A DNA stretch of 64,000 bases from Mesonia oceanica (GTDB lineage Bacteria; Bacteroidota; Bacteroidia; Flavobacteriales; Flavobacteriaceae): contig NZ_CABVMM010000005.1 of assembly GCF_902499555.1 (NCBI RefSeq), positions 186,001 to 250,000 on the forward strand. The letters are read 5' to 3'. Below are positions 42,273 through 50,146 of this stretch, piece by piece; position 1 is the stretch's first letter; the number at the start of each line of letters is the position of its first letter. A program made the position numbers and the translations under genes. The notes beneath the pieces were generated by a model. The model was not told the DNA's origin. It searched no databases and was given only the letters and a program-made list of their open reading frames with translations.

Positions 42273-42683
42273 TCAAAGCTTTTGATTGTATTCCCGTTGA
42301 AAATATAAGAAATAATTATAGAGTAAATAATTTACCTCGTAACCATAATCTATTTCAGGTTGATAATCTATTTGCTGTGGATATAATCCGGTAATACTAT
42401 ATGGATAGCTCGTTACTCTACTATTGTAAGTAACCACATATCGCCAGTTTTTTTGTTCTAAATAATTTTGGTTGTAAAACCCTCTGGGTTGTTGGGTAGC
42501 TAGCCAAGAATTAAAGCCTTGTTCAAATATGATAATTTCATAATCCAAACTATCATTGGCAATCCTAATGGTATCGTTTTTTACGGAAGAATTGCCTATA
42601 CTAGTCTTATCACCAGATTTTTGAGCTGAAGAACAAGCAGCAATCATGGCGATAATACTTACTATGGCAATTAGATTTTTCAA
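42273..42683 (-). CDS. Lipoprotein (DUF6146-like) with a TTG start codon
   Basis: 136 residues. A lipoprotein signal peptide ends in a lipobox A-A-C-S near residue 17, complete only if translation begins at the TTG at 42681-42683; the first ATG downstream would lose most of the signal. This start lies 1 nt after the RlpA stop, consistent with coupling. The C-terminus is Tyr-rich (Y-N-Y-F-L-Y-F-Q-R-E-Y-N). The N-S-W-L-A-T-Q-Q-P-R-G-F-Y segment is characteristic of the family. Periplasmic face of outer membrane likely; function unknown. Confidence 0.7.
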   Translation of the reverse strand: MKNLIAIVSIIAMIAACSSAQKSGDKTSIGNSSVKNDTIRIANDSLDYEIIIFEQGFNSWLATQQPRGFYNQNYLEQKNWRYVVTYNSRVTSYPYSITGLYPQQIDYQPEIDYGYEVNYLLYNYFLYFQREYNQKL

Positions 42684-42684
42684 A

Positions 42685-43443
42685 TTAATTATTGTTTTGC
42701 TGTAGGGCTTTAAAATCTATTATAAAACTTCCCGGATATTTTATAGAAACTGTATCTTTAAAACTTTCAGCTTGATTTCTAGTATTGAACTTACCTAAAA
42801 TTAAACTATATACTTTAATGTCCTGTACAGTTTTTACTTGAACGGTCACATTTTTTTGATAGCTTATTTTTAAATTATCTGCCAAACGAATTAAATTGGC
42901 TACTTCCTGAAAACTTCCTACTTGCACACCAAACCAATCTGGTTCTATTCGGTCTATATCCAACTCATAAAATTCATTGGGTTCTACATTCATTGGAGTA
43001 GAAGTAATTTCTGAATTGTTACTTGTTGGATTGTCTGTAGAAGCAGTTTCGGTTTCAGAAGGTAAATTCACGTCATCAATGGTGTCTGTTGAATTACCTA
43101 CTACTTCAATCACTACATCGGTTACTCCAATAGGCAAGTAGCCTAATTTTTCAGCTGCAGATTTAGAAAGATCAATAATTCTTCCACTTACAAATGGCCC
43201 CCGGTCATTAATTTCGACTACGGTAGATTTGTTATTGGCTAAATTAGTAACCCTCACTTTTGTACCAAATGGTAAATGGCGATGGGCTGCTGTAGCTTTA
43301 TTATGATGATATTTCACTCCGCTGGCGGTTCGTCTTCCTTCAAATTTATCGGAATAAAAGGAAGCTTTTCCCGTTTGTACTTGCGCTAAAAGGCTAGTAC
43401 TAAAAAACAAAAAGCAACAGATAGTAGTGATTAGTTTCAGCAT
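42685..43443 (-). CDS. rlpA: RlpA-like septal lytic transglycosylase with SPOR domain
   Basis: 252 residues with signal peptide (ending near L-L-A-Q). The double-psi beta-barrel (about 22-110) has Y-S-D-K-F-E-G-R-R-T-A-S-G, H-L-P-F-G-T-K-V-R-V-T-N and the catalytic-site N-D-R-G-P-F. A Ser/Thr/Asn linker leads to a C-terminal SPOR domain (about 175-248) beginning V-Q-V-G-S-F, which binds denuded glycan at the septum. RlpA cleaves naked peptidoglycan strands in daughter-cell separation. First gene of a tight three-gene cluster. Confidence 0.88.
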   Translation of the reverse strand: MLKLITTICCFLFFSTSLLAQVQTGKASFYSDKFEGRRTASGVKYHHNKATAAHRHLPFGTKVRVTNLANNKSTVVEINDRGPFVSGRIIDLSKSAAEKLGYLPIGVTDVVIEVVGNSTDTIDDVNLPSETETASTDNPTSNNSEITSTPMNVEPNEFYELDIDRIEPDWFGVQVGSFQEVANLIRLADNLKISYQKNVTVQVKTVQDIKVYSLILGKFNTRNQAESFKDTVSIKYPGSFIIDFKALQQNNN

Positions 43444-43499
43444 AAAATTTAGATATATGAGACCTTCTAGTGCATTTTACAATTTTAAAAAAGTGTCAA

Positions 43500-43605
43500 T
43501 TCGAGTGAAAATCTATTAAGATTTTTGTATCGAGAATAGGGATCGAAGTTATAATTTAGTTCTCGATACAATTTTGCTTCGTTTCACTTCACAAAATCAC
43601 TCGAA
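43500..43605. repeat. Intergenic inverted-repeat element, type 3
   Basis: Copy A (43500-43536) starts TTCGAGTGA and ends TTGTATCGAGAA. Copy B (43560-43605) is its inverse, starting TTCTCGATACAA and ending TCACTCGAA. The 9- and 12-nt outer arms match perfectly, while the centres differ. Copy A has an internal AAAATCT/AGATTTT hairpin. It lies between rlpA and serA. Confidence 0.65.
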
Positions 43606-43649
43606 CAGACGAATTTTTAATTTCTTAATGAACTATAAGTATATTAAAA

Positions 43650-44612
43650 TTAGTTTTTAGGAGTTCCTAATATATCGATTATCTGACTAGCAAGTTCTAC
43701 ACCAATTCTATCTTGGGCTTCGTTGGTAGAACCACCAATATGTGGACTTAACGACATATGTGGATTCATTAAAACTTTAATTTCCGGTTTTGGTTCAGAT
43801 TCAAAAACATCTAATCCTGCAAAAGCTAATTTTCTACTGTCTAAGGCTTCTACCAGAGCTACTTCATCTATTACTCCACCACGGGCCGCATTGATTAGTC
43901 CTGCGCCGTCTTTCATCATTTCTAATTCTTTTTTACCGATGACGTATTCTTTTTGAGCAGGAACGTGAAGGCTTATAAAATCTGATTGTTTTAAAACTTC
44001 TTCTTTACTAATGGTGTTAATGTGAAAATCTAATTTTTGTCCGTCAAAGAAATCTACTTCAATCGTTGCTTCTTCAAGAAAAGCATCGGCGGCAACAACT
44101 TTCATTCCAAGACCAATGGCTACTTTCGCAGTGGCTTGGCCAATTCTACCAAAGCCAATAATTCCAAGTGTTTTCCCTCTTAGTTCAACACCTTTTGCAT
44201 AGCTTTTCTTTAAGTCTTTAAATTTACTTTCACCTTCTAAAGGCATATCCCGGTTTGCATTCTTTAAAAAGCGAACACCATTTAATAAATGGGCAAAAAC
44301 CAATTCTGCTACACTCGCAGAAGATGCTGCAGGAGTGTTAATTACTTTTACACCTTTCTCCTTAGCATAGTCAACATCTATATTGTCAAGACCAACACCG
44401 CCACGACCAATAACTTTTAAGTCCGGACAAGCATCGATAATGTCTTTTCTAACTTTGGTAGCACTTCTTACTAAGATCACATCAATTTTATTTTCATTTA
44501 AATAATCGATGAGTTGTTCTTGCGCTACTTTTTTAGTAATTACTTCATAACCGGCATTTTCAAGTTTATCAATTCCACTTTGTGAAACGCCGTCGTTTGC
44601 TAATACTTTCAT
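43650..44612 (-). CDS. serA: D-3-phosphoglycerate dehydrogenase (short form)
   Basis: 320 residues, D-isomer 2-hydroxyacid dehydrogenase fold. Signatures: G-R-G-G-V-G-L-D-N-I-D near residue 70, NAD-binding G-I-I-G-F-G-R-I-G-Q, catalytic Arg in N-A-A-R-G-G-V-I-D, and the His of S-P-H-I-G-G-S-T. No C-terminal ACT domain, so no serine feedback through that module. It lies 25 nt downstream of serC on the same strand, which fixes the role as the first step of serine synthesis. Confidence 0.9.
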   Translation of the reverse strand: MKVLANDGVSQSGIDKLENAGYEVITKKVAQEQLIDYLNENKIDVILVRSATKVRKDIIDACPDLKVIGRGGVGLDNIDVDYAKEKGVKVINTPAASSASVAELVFAHLLNGVRFLKNANRDMPLEGESKFKDLKKSYAKGVELRGKTLGIIGFGRIGQATAKVAIGLGMKVVAADAFLEEATIEVDFFDGQKLDFHINTISKEEVLKQSDFISLHVPAQKEYVIGKKELEMMKDGAGLINAARGGVIDEVALVEALDSRKLAFAGLDVFESEPKPEIKVLMNPHMSLSPHIGGSTNEAQDRIGVELASQIIDILGTPKN

Positions 44613-44637
44613 TATAATTTGTTGTGTTTATTTAACT

Positions 44638-45702
44638 TTAGGCTTGGGTTTCTAACTCCTTCATTACGTTTACTAAGACTTCAACGCTTTCTTTAGGCAA
44701 TGCATTGTACATCGATGCGCGGTAACCTCCAACGCTTCGGTGCCCATTAATTCCATTAATGTGTGCAACTTTTGCTAAATCTTCAAAAAGGTCTTTTAGC
44801 TTTTCATCTTTTAAATTGAAAGTGGCGTTCATCATGGAACGGTCTTCCAAGGCAGCAAAACCTTCAAATAATGGATTTCTGTCTATCTCGCCGTACATTA
44901 AGGCTGCTTTTTCTTCATTTAACTTTTGAACACCTGCAATACCTCCTTTTTGTTTAATCCAACGTAAAGTGAGCATAGAAGTGTAAACGGCAAAAACCGG
45001 TGGCGTGTTAAACATACTGTCTTTACCAATATGAACTTGGTAATCTAGCATAGAAGGAATTTGACGGGAAACTTTTCCTAAAATATCCTCTTTTACAACG
45101 ACTAAGGTAGTTCCGGCAGGCCCCATATTTTTTTGAGCTCCGGCATAAATTAAATCGAATTTAGAAAAGTCTAATTCCCGGCTAAAGATATCACTACTCA
45201 TATCACAAACTAAAGGGATATTTACAGTAGGGAATTCTTTTATTTGGGTACCAAAAATGGTATTGTTACTGGTACAATGTAAATAATCTGCATCAGCAGG
45301 GATGCTATAATTTTTAGGAATGTAGTTGAAGTTTTTATCTTTAGAAGAGGCAACTTCTTCTACTTCTCCAAATAATTTTGCTTCTTTAATAGCTTTAGAA
45401 GACCACGTTCCTGTATTTAAATAAGCAGCCTTCTTTTCTAATAAATTATAAGCTGCCATTAAAAACTGGGTGCTGGCCCCACCTTGTAAAAAAAGCGCTT
45501 TGTAGCCTTTATCTTCTAATCTTAATAAATCTAAAGCAAGATGTTGGGCTTCTTCCATAACCGCCATAAAATCTTTACTTCGGTGGGAGATTTCTAAAAT
45601 AGATAATCCTGAGTGATTAAAATTTAAGATGGCTTCACTTGATTCTTTAAATACGCTTTGTGGTAAAATGCAAGGTCCTGCACTAAAATTGTGTTTTTTC
45701 AT
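44638..45702 (-). CDS. serC: Phosphoserine aminotransferase
   Basis: 354 residues, class V aminotransferase. It begins [13 protein letters not shown], as family members do. PLP lysine K191 lies in [12 protein letters not shown]. Other elements are [10 protein letters not shown] and the C-terminal [14 protein letters not shown]. It converts 3-phosphohydroxypyruvate and glutamate to phosphoserine, and also serves pyridoxine synthesis. Operon partner of serA; the LuxC-like gene lies 69 nt upstream on the same strand. Confidence 0.96.
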   Translation of the reverse strand: MKKHNFSAGPCILPQSVFKESSEAILNFNHSGLSILEISHRSKDFMAVMEEAQHLALDLLRLEDKGYKALFLQGGASTQFLMAAYNLLEKKAAYLNTGTWSSKAIKEAKLFGEVEEVASSKDKNFNYIPKNYSIPADADYLHCTSNNTIFGTQIKEFPTVNIPLVCDMSSDIFSRELDFSKFDLIYAGAQKNMGPAGTTLVVVKEDILGKVSRQIPSMLDYQVHIGKDSMFNTPPVFAVYTSMLTLRWIKQKGGIAGVQKLNEEKAALMYGEIDRNPLFEGFAALEDRSMMNATFNLKDEKLKDLFEDLAKVAHINGINGHRSVGGYRASMYNALPKESVEVLVNVMKELETQA

Positions 45703-45771
45703 AATTGTTGTTTTGTGGTATAATAAGCTTGCTAAAATTACAAAGTATATAACCGAATAAAAAGCTTTGTA

Positions 45772-46815
45772 TTATAATTTTAACAGGAAATCTAAGGTGT
45801 CTACGTTATCGGCATAATCTGATAACCCGGGTTGCTGAGTTTTACCAAATGCTATATGATTATCGGCTAAGTTATTAGAAACAATGCATTGAATTTTCTC
45901 TTCTTCTGCTTTTAGCTTTTGCTGAAGGATTTCCAAGTTGCTATACTTTTCATAAAATAGGGTGGCAATAGGAGAGGAGAAGGATTTATCTTCTTTAAGA
46001 ATTAAAAATCCGTTATCAAATATTTTAAATTCACTCATTAAATACACCGCTTTGTTATAATCGTAATTATTGGAATATTTATTTGAATCTAGAATTGGAT
46101 GCCAATCATAAATAGCTTGGTAAAGTTGTTCTATTTTATAATCTTCCGGAAGATAAATTTTAGAAACATTTCGACAGCCCAATCCATAATATCTAAAAAT
46201 ATCTTCTGCTATGGGTTGTAGTTCTTCTTTGGTTTCTTCTCCGGTTAATACCGCTACCGAATTTCTATTTTTTCTGATGATATGCGGTTTATTAGAAAAA
46301 TAATATTCAAAATAACGCGAAGTGTTATTACTTCCAGTGGCAATGACCGCATCAAAATTCTCTAAGCGATCTTGGGTGAAATTAATATATTCTTTTATGG
46401 AAGGATTTGCTTCTAAAAGAAATTCAGCTAACACCGGTAATAATTGATTATCATCAGAAGATTGCTTGATGAGTATTTTATTTCCTGAAATTAACACCGA
46501 AAGAAAATCGTGAAAACCTACCAACGGAATGTTTCCCGCCATAATTACGGCTACGGTTTTCGGTTCCTTTTCCTGAAAATTATAGTTAGACAGCCAATGT
46601 TCTAAATTTTCTTCTTTTAAAGCTGAAGCCCATTGAGCCAAAGAAAAATGAATATTTTCTTTTGTGAACCATCCATTGTAGTGAACGGAAATGTTTACTT
46701 TTTCCTGAAGTTTTTGATGGAAATTTTTATTTTCTACGGAAGGTGAATTCCTAATAAACTCGCTTAAAAAATCCCCTAATTTTATAAATACTTCTTTGCG
46801 TGCTTCTAGCGTCAT
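45772..46815 (-). CDS. LuxC-like acyl-CoA reductase
   Basis: 347 residues. NAD(P)-dependent aldehyde-dehydrogenase-related family that includes LuxC. Features: A-V-I-M-A-G-N-I-P-L-V-G-F-H-D-F-L-S-V near residue 93, a cofactor site with V-I-A-T-G-S-N-N-T-S-R-Y-F, and the nucleophile Cys in Y-Y-G-L-G-C-R-N-V-S. Members reduce acyl-CoA or acyl phosphates to aldehydes. In flavobacteria the gene stands next to serC and faces a ferredoxin gene, as here, and its physiological substrate is not established. Candidate -7 element TAACTTTG on the minus strand at 46854-46861. Confidence 0.82.
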   Translation of the reverse strand: MTLEARKEVFIKLGDFLSEFIRNSPSVENKNFHQKLQEKVNISVHYNGWFTKENIHFSLAQWASALKEENLEHWLSNYNFQEKEPKTVAVIMAGNIPLVGFHDFLSVLISGNKILIKQSSDDNQLLPVLAEFLLEANPSIKEYINFTQDRLENFDAVIATGSNNTSRYFEYYFSNKPHIIRKNRNSVAVLTGEETKEELQPIAEDIFRYYGLGCRNVSKIYLPEDYKIEQLYQAIYDWHPILDSNKYSNNYDYNKAVYLMSEFKIFDNGFLILKEDKSFSSPIATLFYEKYSNLEILQQKLKAEEEKIQCIVSNNLADNHIAFGKTQQPGLSDYADNVDTLDFLLKL

Positions 46816-46819
46816 ATTA

Positions 46820-46851
46820 TTTGGTTATGTAGGCTAATGGCTTTATTTTTG
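46820..46851 (+). promoter_or_regulatory. Promoter of the ferredoxin gene
   Basis: TTTG at 46820-46823, a 20-nt spacer, then TATTTTTG (46844-46851). A match to both Bacteroidota boxes, 30 nt before the ATG. It overlaps the divergent promoter region of the acyl-CoA reductase gene. Confidence 0.65.
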
Positions 46852-46853
46852 CA

Positions 46854-46861
46854 CAAAGTTA
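46854..46861 (-). promoter_or_regulatory. -7 element for the LuxC-like gene (divergent)
   Basis: TAACTTTG on the minus strand fits TAnnTTTG, 39 nt before the ATG at 46815. It abuts the ferredoxin promoter, so the two genes are likely controlled together. Confidence 0.45.
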
Positions 46862-46880
46862 CATAACTAAAAATAAAAAA

Positions 46881-47231
46881 ATGGCTATAATTATAACAGA
46901 CGAATGCATAAATTGTGGAGCGTGTGAACCTGAATGTCCAAATACGGCTATTTATGAAGGTGCAGACGATTGGAGATATGCAGACGGAACAGATTTGGAA
47001 GGAGATATTGTGACTCTTGAAGGAAAAGAAGCCAATGCAGAAGAAGCTCAAGAACCTATTAGCGATGAGTTTTACTATATAGTACCTGATAAATGTACAG
47101 AATGTAAAGGTTTTCACGAAGAGCCTCAATGTGCTGCAGTATGTCCCGTAGATTGCTGTGTTCCTGATGAAGACCACGTAGAATCTGAAGAAAAACTTTT
47201 AGGAAAACAAAAATTTATGCATCACGAATAG
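46881..47231 (+). CDS. 2[4Fe-4S]-type ferredoxin
   Basis: 116 residues. The first cluster motif is C9-I-N-C12-G-A-C15-E-P-E-C19-P. After an acidic insertion of about 40 residues (W-R-Y-A-D-G-T and E-E-P-I-S), the second is [21 protein letters not shown]. The long spacing within the second motif resembles the Alvin-type (Allochromatium) ferredoxins with low-potential clusters. Electron carrier in the cytoplasm; partner unknown, but the divergent acyl-CoA reductase is an attractive candidate. Confidence 0.93.
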   Translation: MAIIITDECINCGACEPECPNTAIYEGADDWRYADGTDLEGDIVTLEGKEANAEEAQEPISDEFYYIVPDKCTECKGFHEEPQCAAVCPVDCCVPDEDHVESEEKLLGKQKFMHHE

Positions 47232-47247
47232 TACGAGTTATTGCATT

Positions 47248-47279
47248 AAAAAAGCCTTCTGAATTTGGAAGGCTTTTTT
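47248..47279. terminator. Bidirectional terminator between ferredoxin and pentapeptide genes
   Basis: AAAAAAGCCTTC pairs with GAAGGCTTTTTT across an 8-nt loop. The stop codon of the minus-strand gene follows directly. Confidence 0.88.
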
Positions 47280-47841
47280 AATGTATTTTAATCTGATAAT
47301 TTAAAAGCAGTCCACTCAGGTTTTCTTTATTAAATTGGGCTGCTTTTAGGATATTTATTTCCGGATTGATATTGAAATTTTGAGCGGTTGTGAAATTACA
47401 TTGGGTTAGGTTACTTCTTTCAAAAACAGCACCGGTTAAAATACTATCCTCAAAATTACTCCCTTCTAATTCAGCTTCTGTAAAATCTACTTCTTGTAGA
47501 CTACAATCTTCAAAATTCGTTTTTTTCATGTTGCATTGAAAAAAGGAAGAAAAATTAAGCTGCGATTTTTTAAAGTTGACTTCAAATAGAAAAGGATTGC
47601 ACATATCGAATCGTAAGCCCAAGAGTTTGCATTCTTCAAAATGACAATTATTTAAACTACAATTTTTGAGATTAGCTGAACTTAAATCACAGGTAAAGAA
47701 TTCACATTCTGTAAAATTAAATCCAAAAAGGTTTTTGTTGTTAAACTTACAATTATAGAAACTGCAATTGTCAAATTCAGCAATTTCTTTTTCTTCAGAA
47801 AAATCAATATTTCTAAACGTTTCGTCTTGGTGAAATTTCAT
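47278..47841 (-). CDS. Pentapeptide-repeat protein
   Basis: 187 residues made almost entirely of (A/C)(D/N/S)(L/F)xx-type pentapeptides, for example F-E-D-C-S-L-Q-E-V-D-F-T-E-A-E-L-E-G-S-N-F. These fold into a right-handed square beta-helix. The cysteine-rich second and fifth positions (at least ten Cys) fit a cytoplasmic protein. Related proteins such as Qnr and MfpA mimic DNA and protect gyrase, but many have no known role. The short length and the absence of a Qnr-type central Gly make a Qnr call unsafe. Confidence 0.85.
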   Translation of the reverse strand: MKFHQDETFRNIDFSEEKEIAEFDNCSFYNCKFNNKNLFGFNFTECEFFTCDLSSANLKNCSLNNCHFEECKLLGLRFDMCNPFLFEVNFKKSQLNFSSFFQCNMKKTNFEDCSLQEVDFTEAELEGSNFEDSILTGAVFERSNLTQCNFTTAQNFNINPEINILKAAQFNKENLSGLLLNYQIKIH

Positions 47842-47850
47842 TATAAAAGT

Positions 47851-47883
47851 AAAAGCTCGAAGTTACATAAACTTCGAGCTTTT
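47851..47883. terminator. Terminator after purB
   Basis: AAAAGCTCGAAGTT pairs with AACTTCGAGCTTTT around ACATA (14 bp). It separates purB from the pentapeptide gene on the minus strand. Confidence 0.9.
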
Positions 47884-47911
47884 TTATGATCATTTAAAAA
47901 CTTATTTACTT

Positions 47912-49246
47912 TTAAATCCCTGTGTAGTTTTGAGGAGTAATGGCTTTAAGTTCATTTTTTATTTCTTTAGAAACTTCTAAGGTTTCAATAAAGTCGGCAA
48001 TACTTTTAGCGGTGATTTTTTCGTTGGTACGTGTTAATCCTTTCAAAGCTTCATAAGGATTTGGGTAAGCTTCCCGACGCAAAATGGTTTGAATGGCTTC
48101 AGCAACTACCGCCCAATTTTTTTCCAGATCTTCATTCAGTTTTTCTTCATTCAGCAATAATTTATTCAATCCTTTTAAGGTAGATTGTAAAGCAATAATG
48201 GTATGTCCTAAAGGCATTCCAATCGTTCGCAAAACAGTGCTATCGGTTAAATCACGTTGTAACCTACTCACTGGAAGTTTAGCTGAAAGATGCTCAAATA
48301 AAGCATTGGCCACACCTAAATTTCCTTCACTATTTTCAAAATCAATAGGGTTTACTTTATGCGGCATCGCAGAAGAACCTACTTCACCTTTCTTGATTTT
48401 TTGTTTAAAGTAATCCATAGAAACATACGTCCAAACATCACGATCTAAATCAATTAAAATCGTATTGATACGTTTTAAAGCATCAAAAGTTGCGGCCATA
48501 TAATCGTAATGTTCAATTTGAGTAGTAGGGAAGGAGTGTTTCATTCCTAATCTTTCTACAAATTGAGTTCCAAAATTTTTCCAATCAATACTTGGATAGG
48601 CTACTTTGTGTGCGTTATAATTTCCAGTGGCTCCACCAAATTTCGCGGCCGTTGGGATGGTTTTTAAAGTGTCGAGTTGTTCTTCAATCCTCTTTACAAA
48701 AACTTCAATTTCTTTTCCTAATCGGGTAGGAGAGGCGGGCTGACCGTGTGTTCTTGCCAAAAGTGGAATTTGCTTCCAGTCTTCAGCTAATTCTTTTAAT
48801 TTATCTAAAACCTCATTTAAAAAAGGGTGATAAACCTTTTCAATCGCATCTTTTAAACTTAATGGCACCGAAGTATTGTTGATGTCTTGAGAGGTCAAAC
48901 CAAAGTGTATAAACTCTTTTGATTCTGTTAAACCCAGTTTGTCCATTTCTTTTTTAATGAAATACTCTACCGCTTTTACATCGTGATTGGTAATCGATTC
49001 AATATCTTTTACCGCTTGGGCATCTTCGATTGTGAATTCTTCATAAATTTTTCGAAGTTGGGGAAAATAAGAAGCTTCTACTTTTTGAAGTTGAGGCAGT
49101 GGTAACTCACAAAGAGCAATAAAATATTCAATTTCTACTTTTACACGGTATTTTATTAGTGCTTCTTCACTAAAATAGGATATTAAGTCTTTGGTTTTGG
49201 AAGCGTATCTCCCGTCTATGGGTGAAATTGCCTGAAGCGGATTCAT
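47912..49246 (-). CDS. purB: Adenylosuccinate lyase
   Basis: 444 residues, fumarase/aspartase superfamily. Signature G-S-S-A-M-P-H-K-V-N-P-I-D-F-E-N near residue 290 carries the catalytic Ser. Other elements are T-H-G-Q-P-A-S-P-T (catalytic His) and F-G-L-T-S-Q-D-I-N-N-T-S. The protein belongs to the E. coli-like subgroup. It catalyses two steps of purine synthesis: SAICAR to AICAR plus fumarate, and adenylosuccinate to AMP plus fumarate. Monocistronic, ending at a strong terminator. Confidence 0.96.
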   Translation of the reverse strand: MNPLQAISPIDGRYASKTKDLISYFSEEALIKYRVKVEIEYFIALCELPLPQLQKVEASYFPQLRKIYEEFTIEDAQAVKDIESITNHDVKAVEYFIKKEMDKLGLTESKEFIHFGLTSQDINNTSVPLSLKDAIEKVYHPFLNEVLDKLKELAEDWKQIPLLARTHGQPASPTRLGKEIEVFVKRIEEQLDTLKTIPTAAKFGGATGNYNAHKVAYPSIDWKNFGTQFVERLGMKHSFPTTQIEHYDYMAATFDALKRINTILIDLDRDVWTYVSMDYFKQKIKKGEVGSSAMPHKVNPIDFENSEGNLGVANALFEHLSAKLPVSRLQRDLTDSTVLRTIGMPLGHTIIALQSTLKGLNKLLLNEEKLNEDLEKNWAVVAEAIQTILRREAYPNPYEALKGLTRTNEKITAKSIADFIETLEVSKEIKNELKAITPQNYTGI

Positions 49247-49407
49247 AGGTTTATTTTAAAAAATTAAAGCAGTAAATATAAAACTTAACTGTCACCTAAA
49301 AAACTGAATGTAAAAGTTATTTTTGAGTTGAATTAACTATTTGTTATTCAGTAAAATATTATTTCATTTAAAATAATTTGTATATTGTTGGACTTTTACA
49401 ATTGAAA

Positions 49408-49593
49408 ATGATAAGTAAGGAAATTTTAAAAAAGGAATTGGATAACTTTCCTGATTACATGACTATTGATGAGGTTGTTGGTAGGCTTATTGTGCTGGAA
49501 AAACGAGAACTTCAGATGAAGTACGATGGAAACCTTGGGAATATTTCTGTGGAAGAATTAGATACAGAAATGGAGAAGTGGTTTAAGATGTAA
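49408..49593 (+). CDS. Small acidic protein, antitoxin-like
   Basis: 61 residues from the ATG at 49408; a frame reaching back to 49378 exists but is less natural. The N-terminal D-N-F-P-D-Y-M-T-I-D-E-V-V-G-R-L-I-V-L-E-K and C-terminal S-V-E-E-L-D-T-E-M-E-K-W-F-K-M resemble the two-helix antitoxins of Bacteroidota RelE/ParE-type modules. No toxin gene is adjacent: the next gene converges and overlaps the 3' end by 11 nt. Possibly an orphan antitoxin. Assignment weak. Confidence 0.45.
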   Translation: MISKEILKKELDNFPDYMTIDEVVGRLIVLEKRELQMKYDGNLGNISVEELDTEMEKWFKM

Positions 49594-50146
49594 TTTGTTT
49601 TTCTATTTTTCCAATAATTTTTCTCGCACGGGCTTTATAACCTGAAGTGCCGGTAGCATAATTTTGTTCTAAAATTAGCTTTAATTCCTGATGTACCCAA
49701 TCTATTTCTTTTCCTAATAAAAATAGCGTCTGCATACTATAAGCTTGTGGAGCTACTTTTTGTGGGGTAATTATCCAATCGAAACAGATAGCAGTGATTT
49801 TTTCTTTGTCATTTGGTTGAAATAAAATAGAAGGCTTTTTGCTATAGAAATTTAGCGTCCATAGCTCAAAAATTTTTGCAATGGGCCTAATAATATCGTC
49901 TCTATTGGAGTTTTTAGCTAACTTATAAATTTCCGTTTTATGCTGAAATATAAGTGCGTTACTTTTTTTACAAACCAATTCTAAAGCTCGTACCGCTTTC
50001 CCTGCAATTTCATTTTTTTCGTCACCGGCTATTTGAATAACTTCTTTAATAAGCTGAGGTTGATTTATAAGTTGCTGTGTGAAAACTTTTCGATTTTCAG
50101 GTATAGTGTTAAGATCAATTAAACCTTCTAAAAGCTTTTTATTCAT
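49583..50146 (-). CDS. HEAT-like helical-repeat protein coupled to the sirtuin gene
   Basis: 187 residues from the ATG at 50144-50146, which overlaps the sirtuin stop region by 8 nt; an upstream start at 50182 would overlap more. The sequence is all-helical with repeated motifs (for example E-I-A-G-K-A-V-R-A-L-E-L-V-C-K) typical of HEAT/armadillo-like repeats. Proteins of this type in flavobacteria are sometimes labelled adenylosuccinate lyase, but no lyase motif is present. A binding or scaffold role is likely. Confidence 0.7.
   Translation of the reverse strand: MNKKLLEGLIDLNTIPENRKVFTQQLINQPQLIKEVIQIAGDEKNEIAGKAVRALELVCKKSNALIFQHKTEIYKLAKNSNRDDIIRPIAKIFELWTLNFYSKKPSILFQPNDKEKITAICFDWIITPQKVAPQAYSMQTLFLLGKEIDWVHQELKLILEQNYATGTSGYKARARKIIGKIEKQITS

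Noticed and set aside
43500..43605. Inverted repeats considered as a CRISPR or an IS end
   Set aside because: Only two inverted units, no regular spacers, no cas genes and no transposase ORF nearby.
45772..46815. LuxC-like gene as evidence for bioluminescence
   Set aside because: No luxA, luxB, luxD or luxE gene is present; the family is widespread in non-luminous Bacteroidota.
46812..47177. Minus-strand open frame of 121 codons over the ferredoxin gene
   Set aside because: Its Cys/Phe/Ile-rich composition is the mirror of the cysteine-rich ferredoxin on the plus strand, which has both cluster motifs and a promoter.
47278..47841. Pentapeptide protein as a Qnr-type quinolone resistance determinant
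   Set aside because: Pentapeptide repeats alone are not diagnostic; the size and missing central features do not support a Qnr assignment.
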